The translations under genes and the position numbers were made by a program. Below are positions 49,627-60,165 of a stretch of DNA of 64,000 nucleotides, one piece after another (position 1 is the first letter of the stretch; every line of letters begins with the position of its first letter). The stretch is from an uncultured Lachnospiraceae bacterium (GTDB lineage Bacteria > Bacillota > Clostridia > Lachnospirales > Lachnospiraceae): NCBI GenBank assembly GCA_946615865.1, contig CAMOIJ010000009.1:1-64000 (forward strand), read 5' to 3'. A model generated the notes under the pieces. That model was not told where the DNA came from. It saw only the letters and a program-made list of their open reading frames with translations, and made no database searches.

Positions 49627-51240
49627 CTAATCCCTTGTCTGATACATGATCCTGCCGTATCCCTGCCAGACGACCCGATATTTCTGCTTTTCGCAGAGCT
49701 TGTTAAGATCCGATTTTTCTGAGAGGAGAACAAACTTGCTGCGGACGCCGCCCTCTGTCAGAAGTTTCTCCAGAACGGCGGTCTGGCACACATTCAGCGA
49801 AGTATAGGTCGGGAGCATATATTCCCACTGCAGGTTTTCGGATTCGGGAAGTTTGGCAATGGTATTGTCCCAGGGATCGTTTTCAAGGGGCAGGATCCCG
49901 CGGAATTCGGTCTTCAGCGCCTGCTCGTCCGCGGCGCTCAGCGTGCTGCTGTCGATCTGCGGCAGCCGGAAATTCTCCGGGGCCTTCACAACGAAGAAAG
50001 CCATTACCGCCAAAAGAGCGATCTCGCCGGCGACCCGCTCGAAACCGATCCTGTCCTCTCCGCCAAGTTCAATAAGAAGAAGGCCGTATGCCAATGTGAC
50101 TGACAGCATCATGCGGTGCAGCTGCACGGGGCTGTACAGGACGACGTTGGCCTCGTAAATAGCCGCGCCTCCGAGAAGCATGAAGAAGATCACGGCGCAG
50201 CGGCCGTCTCTGTTCTTACTGCGCGCAAACAGCGAGCGTATGAGCAGTATCAGCAGCAGTAGAGACTGGGCAAAATATAGAAGAGGAATCCCGCCTGCCC
50301 ACCGGCTGGCGGTCAGATAACCCTTGATCTCCCGCAGTGCATCCAGGTTGGCACGCAGGATCTGTTCAGCCATCTTGACAGGGGATCCGCTGCTGAGCAG
50401 CTGCTTCAGGGTTTCCGTCTGCGTGCTGTCGAAGAAATAGCGCGCGACGTTGTAGTTCGTAAAGAAAAAGAACAGGCCCAGAGACCCCGCCGCAGAGAGG
50501 GCGCAGAGCAGGAAGAAAAGCGCTTTGGCGCCGCCGGAGAGGGCGCTCTTTTGCCGGAATATCATATACAGGGGAATAAGGAGCAGCGGGAAATAATAGG
50601 GCCGCATCGTGTTCCAGAAAAAGACGATCAGGATCATCGCAAACAGAGCCGCCTTCTGAGAGGAGGCCGGGGCAAACGGATGCCTGATCATCCAGAGTAC
50701 CAGCGCCGTAAACAGGATCAGGAAGAAGTTGTAACTGCTCTCCGACATTCCTGACCAGATGTAGCGCCCCGCCACAAGGTAGGTGACAAGAAAGAGTACG
50801 GTGAAAAAGCCCTCTTTCGCTCTGGGACGCACCAGAAGGACATAGAAGAGGCCTGCCAGCACAGCGAGGACAGCGTTGCTGTAGTAGATGAAGTTGTGGT
50901 TCTCGACGCCTGTAAAGAAGGACAGGACAAAATAGGGCAGGTAGGTAAATATATTGTAGGGCCCGTACGCCAGGTTCGCGGGCGCGTCCTCATTGAACCC
51001 GTACATACCCCTGGGGCTGAATTCATAGCGGAGAAGCCGGATCACGCGATAATAACCGACCTCGTCATTCCACGAAGTGTTCCAGGCGTCCAGCCTGAGG
51101 GCGGAAGTTCCGGTCAGGAGCTGCAAAAGAGCGGCGCTGATAAAGGGCGCGAGTATGACCAGGATCCAGAATAAGACCGCTGCCGGCCTGATGCGGCCGG
51201 TGGAAGAAGGGCGCGGGTCACCGGACGAATAATAAGACAT
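49627..51240 (-). CDS. Polytopic membrane protein, GT-C glycosyltransferase-like (hypothetical)
   Basis: Many hydrophobic segments; DAWNTSWNDEVGYYRVIRLL...NLAYGPYNIFTYLPYFVLSFF early loop. Confidence 0.6.
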   Translation of the reverse strand: MSYYSSGDPRPSSTGRIRPAAVLFWILVILAPFISAALLQLLTGTSALRLDAWNTSWNDEVGYYRVIRLLRYEFSPRGMYGFNEDAPANLAYGPYNIFTYLPYFVLSFFTGVENHNFIYYSNAVLAVLAGLFYVLLVRPRAKEGFFTVLFLVTYLVAGRYIWSGMSESSYNFFLILFTALVLWMIRHPFAPASSQKAALFAMILIVFFWNTMRPYYFPLLLIPLYMIFRQKSALSGGAKALFFLLCALSAAGSLGLFFFFTNYNVARYFFDSTQTETLKQLLSSGSPVKMAEQILRANLDALREIKGYLTASRWAGGIPLLYFAQSLLLLILLIRSLFARSKNRDGRCAVIFFMLLGGAAIYEANVVLYSPVQLHRMMLSVTLAYGLLLIELGGEDRIGFERVAGEIALLAVMAFFVVKAPENFRLPQIDSSTLSAADEQALKTEFRGILPLENDPWDNTIAKLPESENLQWEYMLPTYTSLNVCQTAVLEKLLTEGGVRSKFVLLSEKSDLNKLCEKQKYRVVWQGYGRIMYQTRD

Positions 51241-51428
51241 TACAATACCTCCGTGATTATCATTAACTGCTTTTATTATACAACAGCATTACGCGCGGGC
51301 AAAAGCGGGAGGCACAAAAAGGGAGAATAGGAAGAAATAAAGTGCTGTATGGTCTGTCGAAAGAAGGAAAAAAGCGTATAATGGTAGCATATGCAAGTCT
51401 ATGGACTTTTGACTCAGGAGGACGCTTT

Positions 51429-52631
51429 ATGGAAAATATACAAAAGAGAAAGATCAGCGGGACAGGTTGGATCCTGATCGCGATAAGCCTGATGATCCTG
51501 TTCACCTGCGGTTTTCTCACAGCACTGGTAGGCATCGATTACGGTCCGCACGAAGAGATCGCCCTGAGCCTTACGCCCCGGGATCCCGTCGGCCTTTTCA
51601 AGGCCCATCCGGAGCCGCTCTGGCATCTGCTCACCTACGCGGCGGTGAAGATCCTTCACTGCAGAGTTGAGATAGCGGCGGGCCTTGTATCGGGATTATT
51701 AATTGTCCTGACTTATATCATTGCCTTCTCGGCAATACGCAGAACTGTGCCCGGCCTTGAATCCCATGAGATCGCCGGCCTTGATCTGGTTCTGCACCTT
51801 GTCGGCGCGGTCTATGTGCCCATGTTCAATAAAGAACCTTACCTTGGACAGGGCACTCCGAACATCTGGCACAATCCCACAACGATCGCGGTCAGGCCGA
51901 TCGCGCTGCTGATCTTTGTACTGACAGCTTCTATAGTCATACAGGCTAAGAAGGAGGAATTTGAGAACAGCATCCCTGCAGGAAGGGCCGTACTTACGTC
52001 GATCCTGCTGATCCTCTCCTGTCTCGCGAAACCGAGCTTCGTCCAGGTATTTTATCCCGCGATCTTCACGCTGATGGTCATCTGGCTGATCATGTACAAG
52101 GGAAAGAACCTCAGAACGGCCATTCAGCTCATGCTGATGTGCCTCCCCTCTCTGGCGGTCATGATCCTTCAGTTCGTCATCGCTTTCTACGGCGGGAACT
52201 CTAAATCCGGCGGCATAACGCTCGCGCCATTCGTGGTGGCGGGCGCGAGGACGCCTTCCATTGCGATCTCCATGCTGCTTCTCCTGGCATTCCCTCTCCT
52301 GATGCTGATCCTTTCGGCGATCAGAAAGAGTGTGACCTGGGGCGATATTTTCGCATGGCTGATGCTCTTGTGGGGACTTGTGTGGAGACTGTTCCTGGCT
52401 GAAAAGGGAGAGAGGACTTACCACGGAAACTTCTCGTGGGGGTACATGCTGGCGGTGTATCTGGTCTGGTATACTGCGGTCAGAAGCTACCTCAAGCTTT
52501 ACTTCAGCGAGCAGATGACAGGCAACAAGAGAGGCGTCGGATTCGTGCTGGCGACCATTGTCCTGGCTCTTCATCTGGTATCCGGCATCTACTATCTGAT
52601 CTATCTGATAGCGCTCGGGCATGGAATGTAA
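51429..52631 (+). CDS. Polytopic membrane protein, GT-C-like (hypothetical)
   Basis: MENIQKRKISGTGWILIAISLM...VGIDYGPHEEIALSL...FNKEPYLGQGTPNIWHNPTTIAVRPIALLIF; start placed after AGGAGG. Confidence 0.6.
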   Translation: MENIQKRKISGTGWILIAISLMILFTCGFLTALVGIDYGPHEEIALSLTPRDPVGLFKAHPEPLWHLLTYAAVKILHCRVEIAAGLVSGLLIVLTYIIAFSAIRRTVPGLESHEIAGLDLVLHLVGAVYVPMFNKEPYLGQGTPNIWHNPTTIAVRPIALLIFVLTASIVIQAKKEEFENSIPAGRAVLTSILLILSCLAKPSFVQVFYPAIFTLMVIWLIMYKGKNLRTAIQLMLMCLPSLAVMILQFVIAFYGGNSKSGGITLAPFVVAGARTPSIAISMLLLLAFPLLMLILSAIRKSVTWGDIFAWLMLLWGLVWRLFLAEKGERTYHGNFSWGYMLAVYLVWYTAVRSYLKLYFSEQMTGNKRGVGFVLATIVLALHLVSGIYYLIYLIALGHGM

Positions 52632-52676
52632 ACTATAAAGGTATATGAATGTTTATATATTAAAAGGAGAATCGAA

Positions 52677-53561
52677 ATGGCAATTTTCAAAGGCGCGGGT
52701 GTCGCTATTGTAACGCCCATGAAAGACAACGGAGAGATCAACTATGAAGTACTGGGCGCGCTGATCGAGGACCAGATCGCCGGCCACACAGACGCGATCA
52801 TTATCTGCGGAACGTCCGGCGAGGCGCCGACTCTCGAGGACGACGAGCATCTGGAGGCGATCCGGTACACTGTTGAGAAGACAGCGGGCAGGATCCCTGT
52901 CATCGCCGGAACAGGATCAAACAATACCGCTCACGCGATCATGATGTCCAAAGAGGCTCAGCAGCTTGGCGCGGACGGCTGCCTTCTCGTGGCTCCCTAT
53001 TACAACAAGGCGACACAGAACGGACTGTTCCAGCATTTCTCGGCAATTGCCGGCGCGATCGATATCCCCTGCGTCCTCTACAATGTTCCGTCCAGAACGG
53101 GATCCAACATCCTGCCCGAGACGGCAGTCAGACTTGCAAAGGAAGTAGACAACATCGTGGCGATCAAGGAGGCGTCGGGCAACATCAGCCAGGTCGCAAA
53201 GCTTGCGGCGCTCGGCGACGGCGTCATTGACATCTATTCGGGCAACGACGACCAGATTGTTCCGATCTGCTCCCTCGGAGGCATCGGCGTGATCTCCGTG
53301 CTCTCCAACGTGGCGCCCAAGGAGACTCATGACATGGTGGCGTACTGCCTGGCAAACCGCTACGACGAGGCCCGCAAGCTGCAGTTCAAGTCTCTTGACC
53401 TTGTGAACGCGCTGTTCTGCGAGGTCAATCCCATCCCCGTAAAGGCCGCTCTGTGCATGCAGGGCTACGCAGTGGGACGCCCCAGGCTTCCGCTGACGGA
53501 GATGGAGCCTGCGCATCAGGAAGTGCTTAGGAAAGCAATGATAGAATTCGGATGCCTGTAA
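52677..53561 (+). CDS. dapA: 4-hydroxy-tetrahydrodipicolinate synthase
   Basis: GVAIVTPMKDNGEINYEVLGALIEDQI...IICGTSGEAPTLEDDEH...PCVLYNVPSRTGSNILPETAVRLA. Confidence 0.95.
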   Translation: MAIFKGAGVAIVTPMKDNGEINYEVLGALIEDQIAGHTDAIIICGTSGEAPTLEDDEHLEAIRYTVEKTAGRIPVIAGTGSNNTAHAIMMSKEAQQLGADGCLLVAPYYNKATQNGLFQHFSAIAGAIDIPCVLYNVPSRTGSNILPETAVRLAKEVDNIVAIKEASGNISQVAKLAALGDGVIDIYSGNDDQIVPICSLGGIGVISVLSNVAPKETHDMVAYCLANRYDEARKLQFKSLDLVNALFCEVNPIPVKAALCMQGYAVGRPRLPLTEMEPAHQEVLRKAMIEFGCL

Positions 53562-53565
53562 AAAA

Positions 53566-53596
53566 AAGGGCTGCCGCATCAGCGCGGCAGCCCTTT
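53566..53596. terminator. Bidirectional intrinsic terminator between dapA and ROK gene
   Basis: A-run AAGGGCTGCCGC-atcagc-GCGGCAGCCCTTTT. Confidence 0.88.
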
Positions 53597-53598
53597 TA

Positions 53599-54504
53599 TT
53601 ATCTCGCCTCCACATAATTGAAATACGCCCCTACCAGATTCGCCTCGCTCCCGTATCTGCACCTGACGATCTCCGTTTTGGGGAGTGCCGGGTCAAAATA
53701 GGGACCGGGATCACTGTAGATCTCGTCCAGACAGTCCCGAATGGTTTCAATAAGGATCGGCTGGCTGCTGATCCCGCCTCCTACGGCTACCTTCTCCAGA
53801 TCCAGCAGAATCGTGAGATTCGCGATCTGCATAGCGACCTGCATGCAGAATCTGCGCAGGATCTTCAGGGACATCCCGTCGCCGGCGTTTACCTTTTCGA
53901 AAAACTGCCTGCCGGTTATGAGCGGATCGGTGCTGAAATCGACGAATCTGCGGTTGAGATCCAGAAGGCCCGTTGTGCTGCAGACCATGCCTACGGTAGT
54001 TCCCGGGTCATGCCAGTCTGTATTTGTGAGGCGCATGAAACTGAATTCTCCCGCCGTGAAGTGGCTTCCGTTCAGGATCTCTCCGTTAATGACCAGGCCG
54101 CCCCCGACGCCGGTTCCGATAATGTAGACGCTCGCGTTGCGGCAGCCTCTGAGGGCTCCGTCCCTGAGTTCCGCCAGCGCCGCGCACTTTCCGTCGTTGG
54201 CGATGTGAACCGGCACGCCGGTCCTCTCCGACAGCGGGCCTGCCACTTCTTTGCCATGGTTGTAGCGGAGAGCTCCGCCGCCCAGGCATCTGCCGTTTTC
54301 GCTGTCAATAAAGCCCGGAAGGCACATCGCGATCCCTTCGACTTTCCCCCTGTGGGGTTCATAGAGGCTGCAGAGCAGATCGAAAAACTCCTCCTGAGTG
54401 CTCATCGGAGTCGGCACGCTGCCTGCTTCTTCTCTCGCAAGTGATTCATCCATCACACAGTACTTGATCTCGGTTCCGCCCACGTCAAAAACCATCAGCT
54501 TCAT
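53599..54504 (-). CDS. ROK family sugar kinase/regulator-like protein
   Basis: MVFDVGGTEIKYCVMDE...VPVHIANDGKCAALAEL...VYIIGTGVGGGLVINGEIL. Confidence 0.9.
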   Translation of the reverse strand: MKLMVFDVGGTEIKYCVMDESLAREEAGSVPTPMSTQEEFFDLLCSLYEPHRGKVEGIAMCLPGFIDSENGRCLGGGALRYNHGKEVAGPLSERTGVPVHIANDGKCAALAELRDGALRGCRNASVYIIGTGVGGGLVINGEILNGSHFTAGEFSFMRLTNTDWHDPGTTVGMVCSTTGLLDLNRRFVDFSTDPLITGRQFFEKVNAGDGMSLKILRRFCMQVAMQIANLTILLDLEKVAVGGGISSQPILIETIRDCLDEIYSDPGPYFDPALPKTEIVRCRYGSEANLVGAYFNYVEAR

Positions 54505-54510
54505 AAAGAC

Positions 54511-54936
54511 TTACTCCTTTTTATCCTTAAAGACAAAGAGTTTGCTGAAAACATAGTTCGCAATAGTGACCATCACCTGATCCAGGAGCTTTGCCACCTT
54601 GTCGTTCATTCCGAAAAGAGACACTGTCACGAACATGAAAACCATATCCATCACGAGAGTTCCCACTCTCGCCGTGACAAAAGCGCTTGCTTCTTTTACT
54701 ATCTCCTTGCTCTTGCTCTCGAATACGAATTTCCGGTTCGCCCAGTAGGCGAAAGCCACTGCGCAGATCCAGGAGGCTATATTTGCGGCCTGCAGCTGAA
54801 TAGGATTTTTGGGATTTAGGATCGTAAGGACCAGTCCGTAATAGACTGTCAGACTCACCACAGTGGTCAGCACGCCGACGATCAGGTAATTGATGATTTC
54901 CTTATACTTCAAATACAGTTCTTTGATCTTGTCCAA
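54511..54936 (-). CDS. GtrA family membrane protein
   Basis: INYLIVGVLTTVVSLTVYYGLVLTIL...ANIASWICAVAFAYWANRKFVF. Confidence 0.9.
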   Translation of the reverse strand: MDKIKELYLKYKEIINYLIVGVLTTVVSLTVYYGLVLTILNPKNPIQLQAANIASWICAVAFAYWANRKFVFESKSKEIVKEASAFVTARVGTLVMDMVFMFVTVSLFGMNDKVAKLLDQVMVTIANYVFSKLFVFKDKKE

Positions 54937-54950
54937 TTTCTGCCTCCTGC

Positions 54951-57782
54951 TTAGTCAGTCTGTCTTCCGGAGAGGTGATCCGCCACATCTCCCTCCTGGG
55001 ACTGCAGGAGCGAAAGCCTGATATTGCGGATCCCCATGCCTCCCAGCGCGTAGAATATCTTGAGATAAAAGGTAAAGCTCATGACAGACGGAAGTTCGAC
55101 AGAGATCTTCTTCCACTCATTCTCCGCTCCGGACAGGGAGACTGTCTCGATGGCGTGAGAGCCGATCGATACAGACATCGGGATCTGAGCCAGGGCGTTG
55201 TCCAGCTCAGAGCGCACCTCCGCCTCAAGGAGATAGGTCCCTCTCTCCTTTATCTGCACTTCGATGATGTTCATGGAACCTTTGCCTGTCACGATCTTGT
55301 CCGCGGGAATCTCACAGCTCTTTTCCACCAGGACACTGACCGCCGCGCCGCCGCTGCGTTCCTCTTCTTCCCTTGCCTTTTCAAGGCTTCTGTCGAGGTC
55401 GGTCTCTCTTCCGTACATGCGCAGGTAAGCCGGCGTGTCGATGAGGAAGCGGCAAATGTTGCGGGCCGCTCTCTGAAGTTCTCCCCTTGTGATCCGTCCC
55501 TCGGCCAGCCCCTCGGCCGTATCGTCGCCGTTAGCGTTCTTTTCAGAACTGAAGGTAACCATATACAGGTCGTTCTGAGCCCTGATCATCGAGGATGTCT
55601 GTTTGATGCTCTCGGGTCCGTTCTCCTCGCTTCCGGCTGCCCACCAGTCAGTCATGACAATGCCGCCGAAGCCGAACTGTCCGCGCAGGATCGTCGTCAA
55701 AAGATCGTACTGGGAAGCTGTCCACGAACCGTTTACCGAACCGTAAGTGGTCATTACGGAGGTCGCCGCGCCTTCCCGTACCGCGATCTCAAATCCTCTC
55801 AGGTAGATCTCTCTGAGCGCCCTCTCGGAGATCACGCTGTCCGCCTTCATGCGGCGGTACTCCTGGTTGTTGGCGCAGAAATGCTTGATCGTGCCGGCCG
55901 CCATGCTCTCGCGCATGCCGCGCAGCTGCACTACCGCCATCTTTCCCGTCAGGAATGGATCTTCGGAAAAGTATTCGAAATTTCTGCCGTTCAGCGGATG
56001 CCTGTGAATATTCATGCCGGGTCCGAGCAGGGAATCGATCCGGTTCTTGCGCAGTTCCAGTCCTTCCCAGTTGTAGAGTTCCTTGACCACCACGTTGTTC
56101 CAGGTGCAGGCAAGGCAGGTGCCGGAAGGCATGGAAAACGCCTTCGTTCCGCTGTCCATACGGATCCCGCTGGGCCCGTCGGAGCAGCATCCGAGAGGTA
56201 TGCCGAAGCCGAGCAGTCTGTCTGTGACGCCGCCGAAAGCCGCCGCAGTGCCGGGCGTGACTTTAGGGGAGCACATGCCCTCGCCCCTGGTGAGGCAGAT
56301 CAGGTCTTCGTCGGTGAGCTGCGCAAGGAAGTCATCCATAGACACCTTGCCGTCGCCAACGTCGCAAAGCCGCCAGCCCTTGTCCCCCGTATAGGGAATC
56401 TCCGCCGGAAGTCTCTGCGCTCTTCTCTCAAGGGGCGGTACAGTCCTCAGCGGGACGGGCTCATAAGTCAGTTCATAAAGGTTTTCCGCGCCGTCCGCGT
56501 CTGTTTTCCGCGCGGGTCTCATTCTCTCAAATGCCCTGATCGGCGCCATCGCCTCCTCCAGCTGTTCGATGGGGGCTGTGCCGCTCAGCTTAAAACTTCC
56601 GCAGGGCTTTGTATCTCTCACGCTGCTGCCCAGGTGGAAGATATACTCGCCTTCCTCGAGGACCCAGCAGGACTTGTAGCCGGTCACTCCGCTGTCATCG
56701 TAACTTGCGATCGCTCTCACCGGCACCTTGAGACGCAGGTCCTGATACTGCCTGGGATCCAGAGTAATAGTCTTTCTGTAGGCGCACAGCACCCGTGCGG
56801 GTTTTCCGAGTTTGCCCTGGGGCGCCTCGCAGTAGATCTGCACCACTTCTTTGCCGGCGGCATCACCGGTATTCACGACTCTGACCCGGAAATTGATCGT
56901 GTCGTCCCCCGCGCTCTCCATTCCGAGCCCGCGGACTTCAAAGTTTGTATAGGAGAGTCCGAACCCGAAGGGATAGAGGACTTTCTCCTTCGCAAATGTT
57001 TCAAAATATCGATACCCCACATAGATATCTTCTGTATAGAAGTTCCTGTCGGGATCTCCGAAGTTCCTGTCAGAGGGATAGTCGCTTATATTATACGCGA
57101 TCGTATCCGTCAGCTTGCCGCTGGGAGAAACCTCTCCCGTCAGCACGTCCAGAACGCCGTTTCCGCCCTCCTGGCCGCCCTGCCATATGTAGAGGACCGC
57201 TGCCGGGCGATATTTTGCCACCCATTTCATGTCAATGATATTTCCGACATTGAGAAGGACAATGGTACGGGGGAAAGCCGCGCAGACTCTCTCCAGCATC
57301 GTCTCCTCCTGCCCCGTGAGGTAGTAGCTGCCGCCCTCGGGTTTATTGTCCTGGTCCTCGCCGGCGGTCCTGCCGATGATCACCACTGCGGCGTCAGCCT
57401 CTCCGGCCGCTGCGCGCACAAGCTCCTCTGAGGGCTCCATCTCCTCCTGGAACCACGGCTCTGTTCCCCATCCGCAGCCCTCGTCGAAGGGATGATCCGG
57501 AAGCCACTGTTCATAGGCTTTTTCGAGGGAAGGGGCAAGCACATAAGCTTCCCTCTCAAGAATTGCTTCCCTGACTCCGGTCACATATGTCGTGTTTACC
57601 ATGCCGCCTGATCCGGTGCCGCTCTTGTAATACCGGAACTGGCTGCGCCCGAACAAAGCGATCCTGCTGCCTTTTGCCAGAGGGAGCGCATTGTCCCTGT
57701 TCTCAAGCATGACGATTCCTTCCGCCTGGGCTTTGCGGGCAACTGAAGCATAGACCTGTGTGTTAAATACTGATTCGCTCAT
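54951..57782 (-). CDS. Glycoside hydrolase family 3 protein with C-domain before catalytic N-domain
   Basis: GH3 C-domain-like region first (EGIVMLENRDNALPLAKGSRIALFG...LYPFGFGLSYTNFEV), then catalytic-domain region (GIPLGCCSDGPSGIRMDSG...LLGPGMNIHRHPLNGRNFEYFSEDPFLTGKM...IVMTDWWA). Confidence 0.9.
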   Translation of the reverse strand: MSESVFNTQVYASVARKAQAEGIVMLENRDNALPLAKGSRIALFGRSQFRYYKSGTGSGGMVNTTYVTGVREAILEREAYVLAPSLEKAYEQWLPDHPFDEGCGWGTEPWFQEEMEPSEELVRAAAGEADAAVVIIGRTAGEDQDNKPEGGSYYLTGQEETMLERVCAAFPRTIVLLNVGNIIDMKWVAKYRPAAVLYIWQGGQEGGNGVLDVLTGEVSPSGKLTDTIAYNISDYPSDRNFGDPDRNFYTEDIYVGYRYFETFAKEKVLYPFGFGLSYTNFEVRGLGMESAGDDTINFRVRVVNTGDAAGKEVVQIYCEAPQGKLGKPARVLCAYRKTITLDPRQYQDLRLKVPVRAIASYDDSGVTGYKSCWVLEEGEYIFHLGSSVRDTKPCGSFKLSGTAPIEQLEEAMAPIRAFERMRPARKTDADGAENLYELTYEPVPLRTVPPLERRAQRLPAEIPYTGDKGWRLCDVGDGKVSMDDFLAQLTDEDLICLTRGEGMCSPKVTPGTAAAFGGVTDRLLGFGIPLGCCSDGPSGIRMDSGTKAFSMPSGTCLACTWNNVVVKELYNWEGLELRKNRIDSLLGPGMNIHRHPLNGRNFEYFSEDPFLTGKMAVVQLRGMRESMAAGTIKHFCANNQEYRRMKADSVISERALREIYLRGFEIAVREGAATSVMTTYGSVNGSWTASQYDLLTTILRGQFGFGGIVMTDWWAAGSEENGPESIKQTSSMIRAQNDLYMVTFSSEKNANGDDTAEGLAEGRITRGELQRAARNICRFLIDTPAYLRMYGRETDLDRSLEKAREEEERSGGAAVSVLVEKSCEIPADKIVTGKGSMNIIEVQIKERGTYLLEAEVRSELDNALAQIPMSVSIGSHAIETVSLSGAENEWKKISVELPSVMSFTFYLKIFYALGGMGIRNIRLSLLQSQEGDVADHLSGRQTD

Positions 57783-57812
57783 GTCTGGATCCTTTCCGGC
57801 ATCTCTCTCCCG

Positions 57813-60011
57813 TCAGTCCTCAACCATGGAGAGGGAGATCCTTTTCTTGGCGGCGTCGACGCCGAGTACTGTCACTTCTACCACATCCCCCACGCGAACG
57901 ACTTCCAGGGGATGCTTGATATATTTTCTGCTCATTTTGGAGATGTGGACCAGTCCGTCCTGGTGCACGCCGATATCCACAAAGGCTCCGAAGTCCACGA
58001 TGTTGCGCACGGTCCCTTTCAATTTAAGGCCGGGCTTAAGGTCCTCCATGGACAGCACATCGCTGCGAAGGACCGGTGCGGGCATCTCCTCGCGGGGGTC
58101 TCTGGCGGGCTTTTCAAGTTCCTGAAGGATATCCCGGAGCGTCGGTTCGCCTATCCCGAGTTCTTCTGCCTTCTTCGCCGGATCCTTCACCATCCGGGCC
58201 GCCGCCTTGAAGGACTCCCTGTTCATCGAAAGGCCCATACTCTTCATCAGTTCTTCCACCGCCTGATAGCTCTCCGGGTGCACGGACGTCTCATCGAGGG
58301 GCTGGGATCCTCCCCGGATGCGCAGGAATCCCGCGCACTGCTGGAAAGCCTTGGGTCCGAGTCCCGCGACCTTAAGAAGCTCTTTTCTATTGCGGAAGGC
58401 ACCGTTCTCCTCGCGGTAAGAAACGATGTTTTTGGCCACCGTCTTGCTGATGCCCGATATATAGGACAAAAGAGAGAAGGAAGCCGTGTTAAGATCCACG
58501 CCGACTCTGTTGACACACTTTTCCACGACGCCGGTGAGGGCGCTGTCCAGCTTTTTCTGGTTCATGTCGTGCTGATACTGGCCCACGCCGATCGCTTTGG
58601 GATCGATCTTGACCAGTTCCGCCAGAGGATCCTGAAGTCTTCTGGCAATAGAGGCCGCGCTTCTCTGCCCTACGTCAAACTGCGGAAATTCTTCCGTCGC
58701 GAGCTTACTGGCGCTGTATACGGACGCGCCGGCCTCGTTGACGATCACGTACTGCAGCGGCTTCTTCTGCTCTTTAATGAATTCTATGATCACCTGCTCG
58801 GACTCCCTCGAAGCGGTGCCGTTGCCGACGCTGATCACGGATACGTTATATTTGCTTACAAGTTTTTGCAGCTCCTGCCTGGCCTCCCTGACCTTATTCT
58901 GCGGCGCTGTTGGATAGATCACTTTTGTATCGAGGATCCTCCCGGTGGGGTCCGCCACTGCCAGCTTGCAGCCGGTGCGGAAAGCAGGGTCCCAGCCCAG
59001 GACCACCTTGCCGGCGATGGGCTGCTGCATCAGAAGCTGCTCGAGGTTTGAAGCGAACACGCGGATCGCTCCGTCCTCCGCATCTTCTGTCAGCTGATTT
59101 CTGATCTCCCTCTCTATGGCGGGCGCGATCAGCCGGTCATAGCTGTCTTTTACTGCCGCTTTGATATAGGAAAAGGCGTCCGGATCCGGATTCTTTGCTC
59201 CGCGGGTCACCTGTCTCTCAAGATAGAAGAGAATGTCGTCTTCGGGCGCCGCTATTTTGACCGAGAGAAAGCCTTCCTTCTCGCCGCGGTTGATCGCGAG
59301 GACCCTGTGCCCCGGGATCCTGCGGACCGCCTCCTCGTACTCGAAATACATCTCGTATACGCCCCGCCGCTCCTTTAGTTTGGCAGGCGTCTTTTCATCC
59401 GTCTCCGCGTCGTCCTTCGTCTTCTTGCGTACCTTTTCCGCCGTGACCACGGTTCCCCTTGCCTGAGTCTTCTCCCTGATCCACGCCCTGAAGCGCGCCT
59501 CGTCGGAGATCTGCTCAGCGATGATATCCATCGCTCCCGCGATGGCCTCGTCGGCGTCCTTTACCTCTTTCTCCTCATTGACATAACGGGCCGCCTCTCC
59601 GCGGACGTCGCTCCCCGGCTTTAACGCCAAAATATAGTCTGCCAGGCCCTGCAGCCCCTTCTCCTTCGCTATACCTGCGCGCGTCCTTCTCTTGGGCCGG
59701 TAGGGAAGGTATAAGTCCTCCACTTCCACCAGAGTCTGCGCCGCTTCAATGGACGACTTCAGCTCTTTTGTGAGCTTTCCCTGAGCCTCTATGCTCTCCA
59801 TGACCTTGCTCTTGCGCTCTTCAAGAGAACGCAGGTAGGCAAGGGACTCTCCGAGCTCGCGGAGCTGCTCGTCAGTCAGAGTTCCCGTCGCTTCCTTTCT
59901 GTATCTGGCGATAAAGGGAATCGTGTTTCCCTCGTCGATGAGCTTTACAGCCGCCTCCACCTGCCAGTTCTTTACTCCCAGTTTCCCGGCGATCGTTTCA
60001 ATGATCTGCAT
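57813..60011 (-). CDS. tex: Tex-family RNA-binding transcription accessory protein
   Basis: IPFIARYRKEATGTLTDEQLRELGE...GWDPAFRTGCKLAVAD...C-terminal S1 domain GTVRNIVDFGAFVDIGVHQDGLVHISKMS. Confidence 0.96.
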   Translation of the reverse strand: MQIIETIAGKLGVKNWQVEAAVKLIDEGNTIPFIARYRKEATGTLTDEQLRELGESLAYLRSLEERKSKVMESIEAQGKLTKELKSSIEAAQTLVEVEDLYLPYRPKRRTRAGIAKEKGLQGLADYILALKPGSDVRGEAARYVNEEKEVKDADEAIAGAMDIIAEQISDEARFRAWIREKTQARGTVVTAEKVRKKTKDDAETDEKTPAKLKERRGVYEMYFEYEEAVRRIPGHRVLAINRGEKEGFLSVKIAAPEDDILFYLERQVTRGAKNPDPDAFSYIKAAVKDSYDRLIAPAIEREIRNQLTEDAEDGAIRVFASNLEQLLMQQPIAGKVVLGWDPAFRTGCKLAVADPTGRILDTKVIYPTAPQNKVREARQELQKLVSKYNVSVISVGNGTASRESEQVIIEFIKEQKKPLQYVIVNEAGASVYSASKLATEEFPQFDVGQRSAASIARRLQDPLAELVKIDPKAIGVGQYQHDMNQKKLDSALTGVVEKCVNRVGVDLNTASFSLLSYISGISKTVAKNIVSYREENGAFRNRKELLKVAGLGPKAFQQCAGFLRIRGGSQPLDETSVHPESYQAVEELMKSMGLSMNRESFKAAARMVKDPAKKAEELGIGEPTLRDILQELEKPARDPREEMPAPVLRSDVLSMEDLKPGLKLKGTVRNIVDFGAFVDIGVHQDGLVHISKMSRKYIKHPLEVVRVGDVVEVTVLGVDAAKKRISLSMVED

Positions 60012-60165
60012 TTGATCTTATGCTCCTTTACTGATAGATACTCCTATCATAATAACATACTTAAGCGTTTTCGCCATTGCCATTCTTCAGCGGAGCGCAG
60101 TTCTCTTTTTTTATACTTTATAATGTGATAAGATACACTGAAGATATTTCCGCCGGAGGTCTGTT

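Noticed and set aside
54975-57431. 818-aa plus-strand ORF antisense to GH3
   Set aside because: Antisense shadow of a clear GH3 gene; composition not protein-like.
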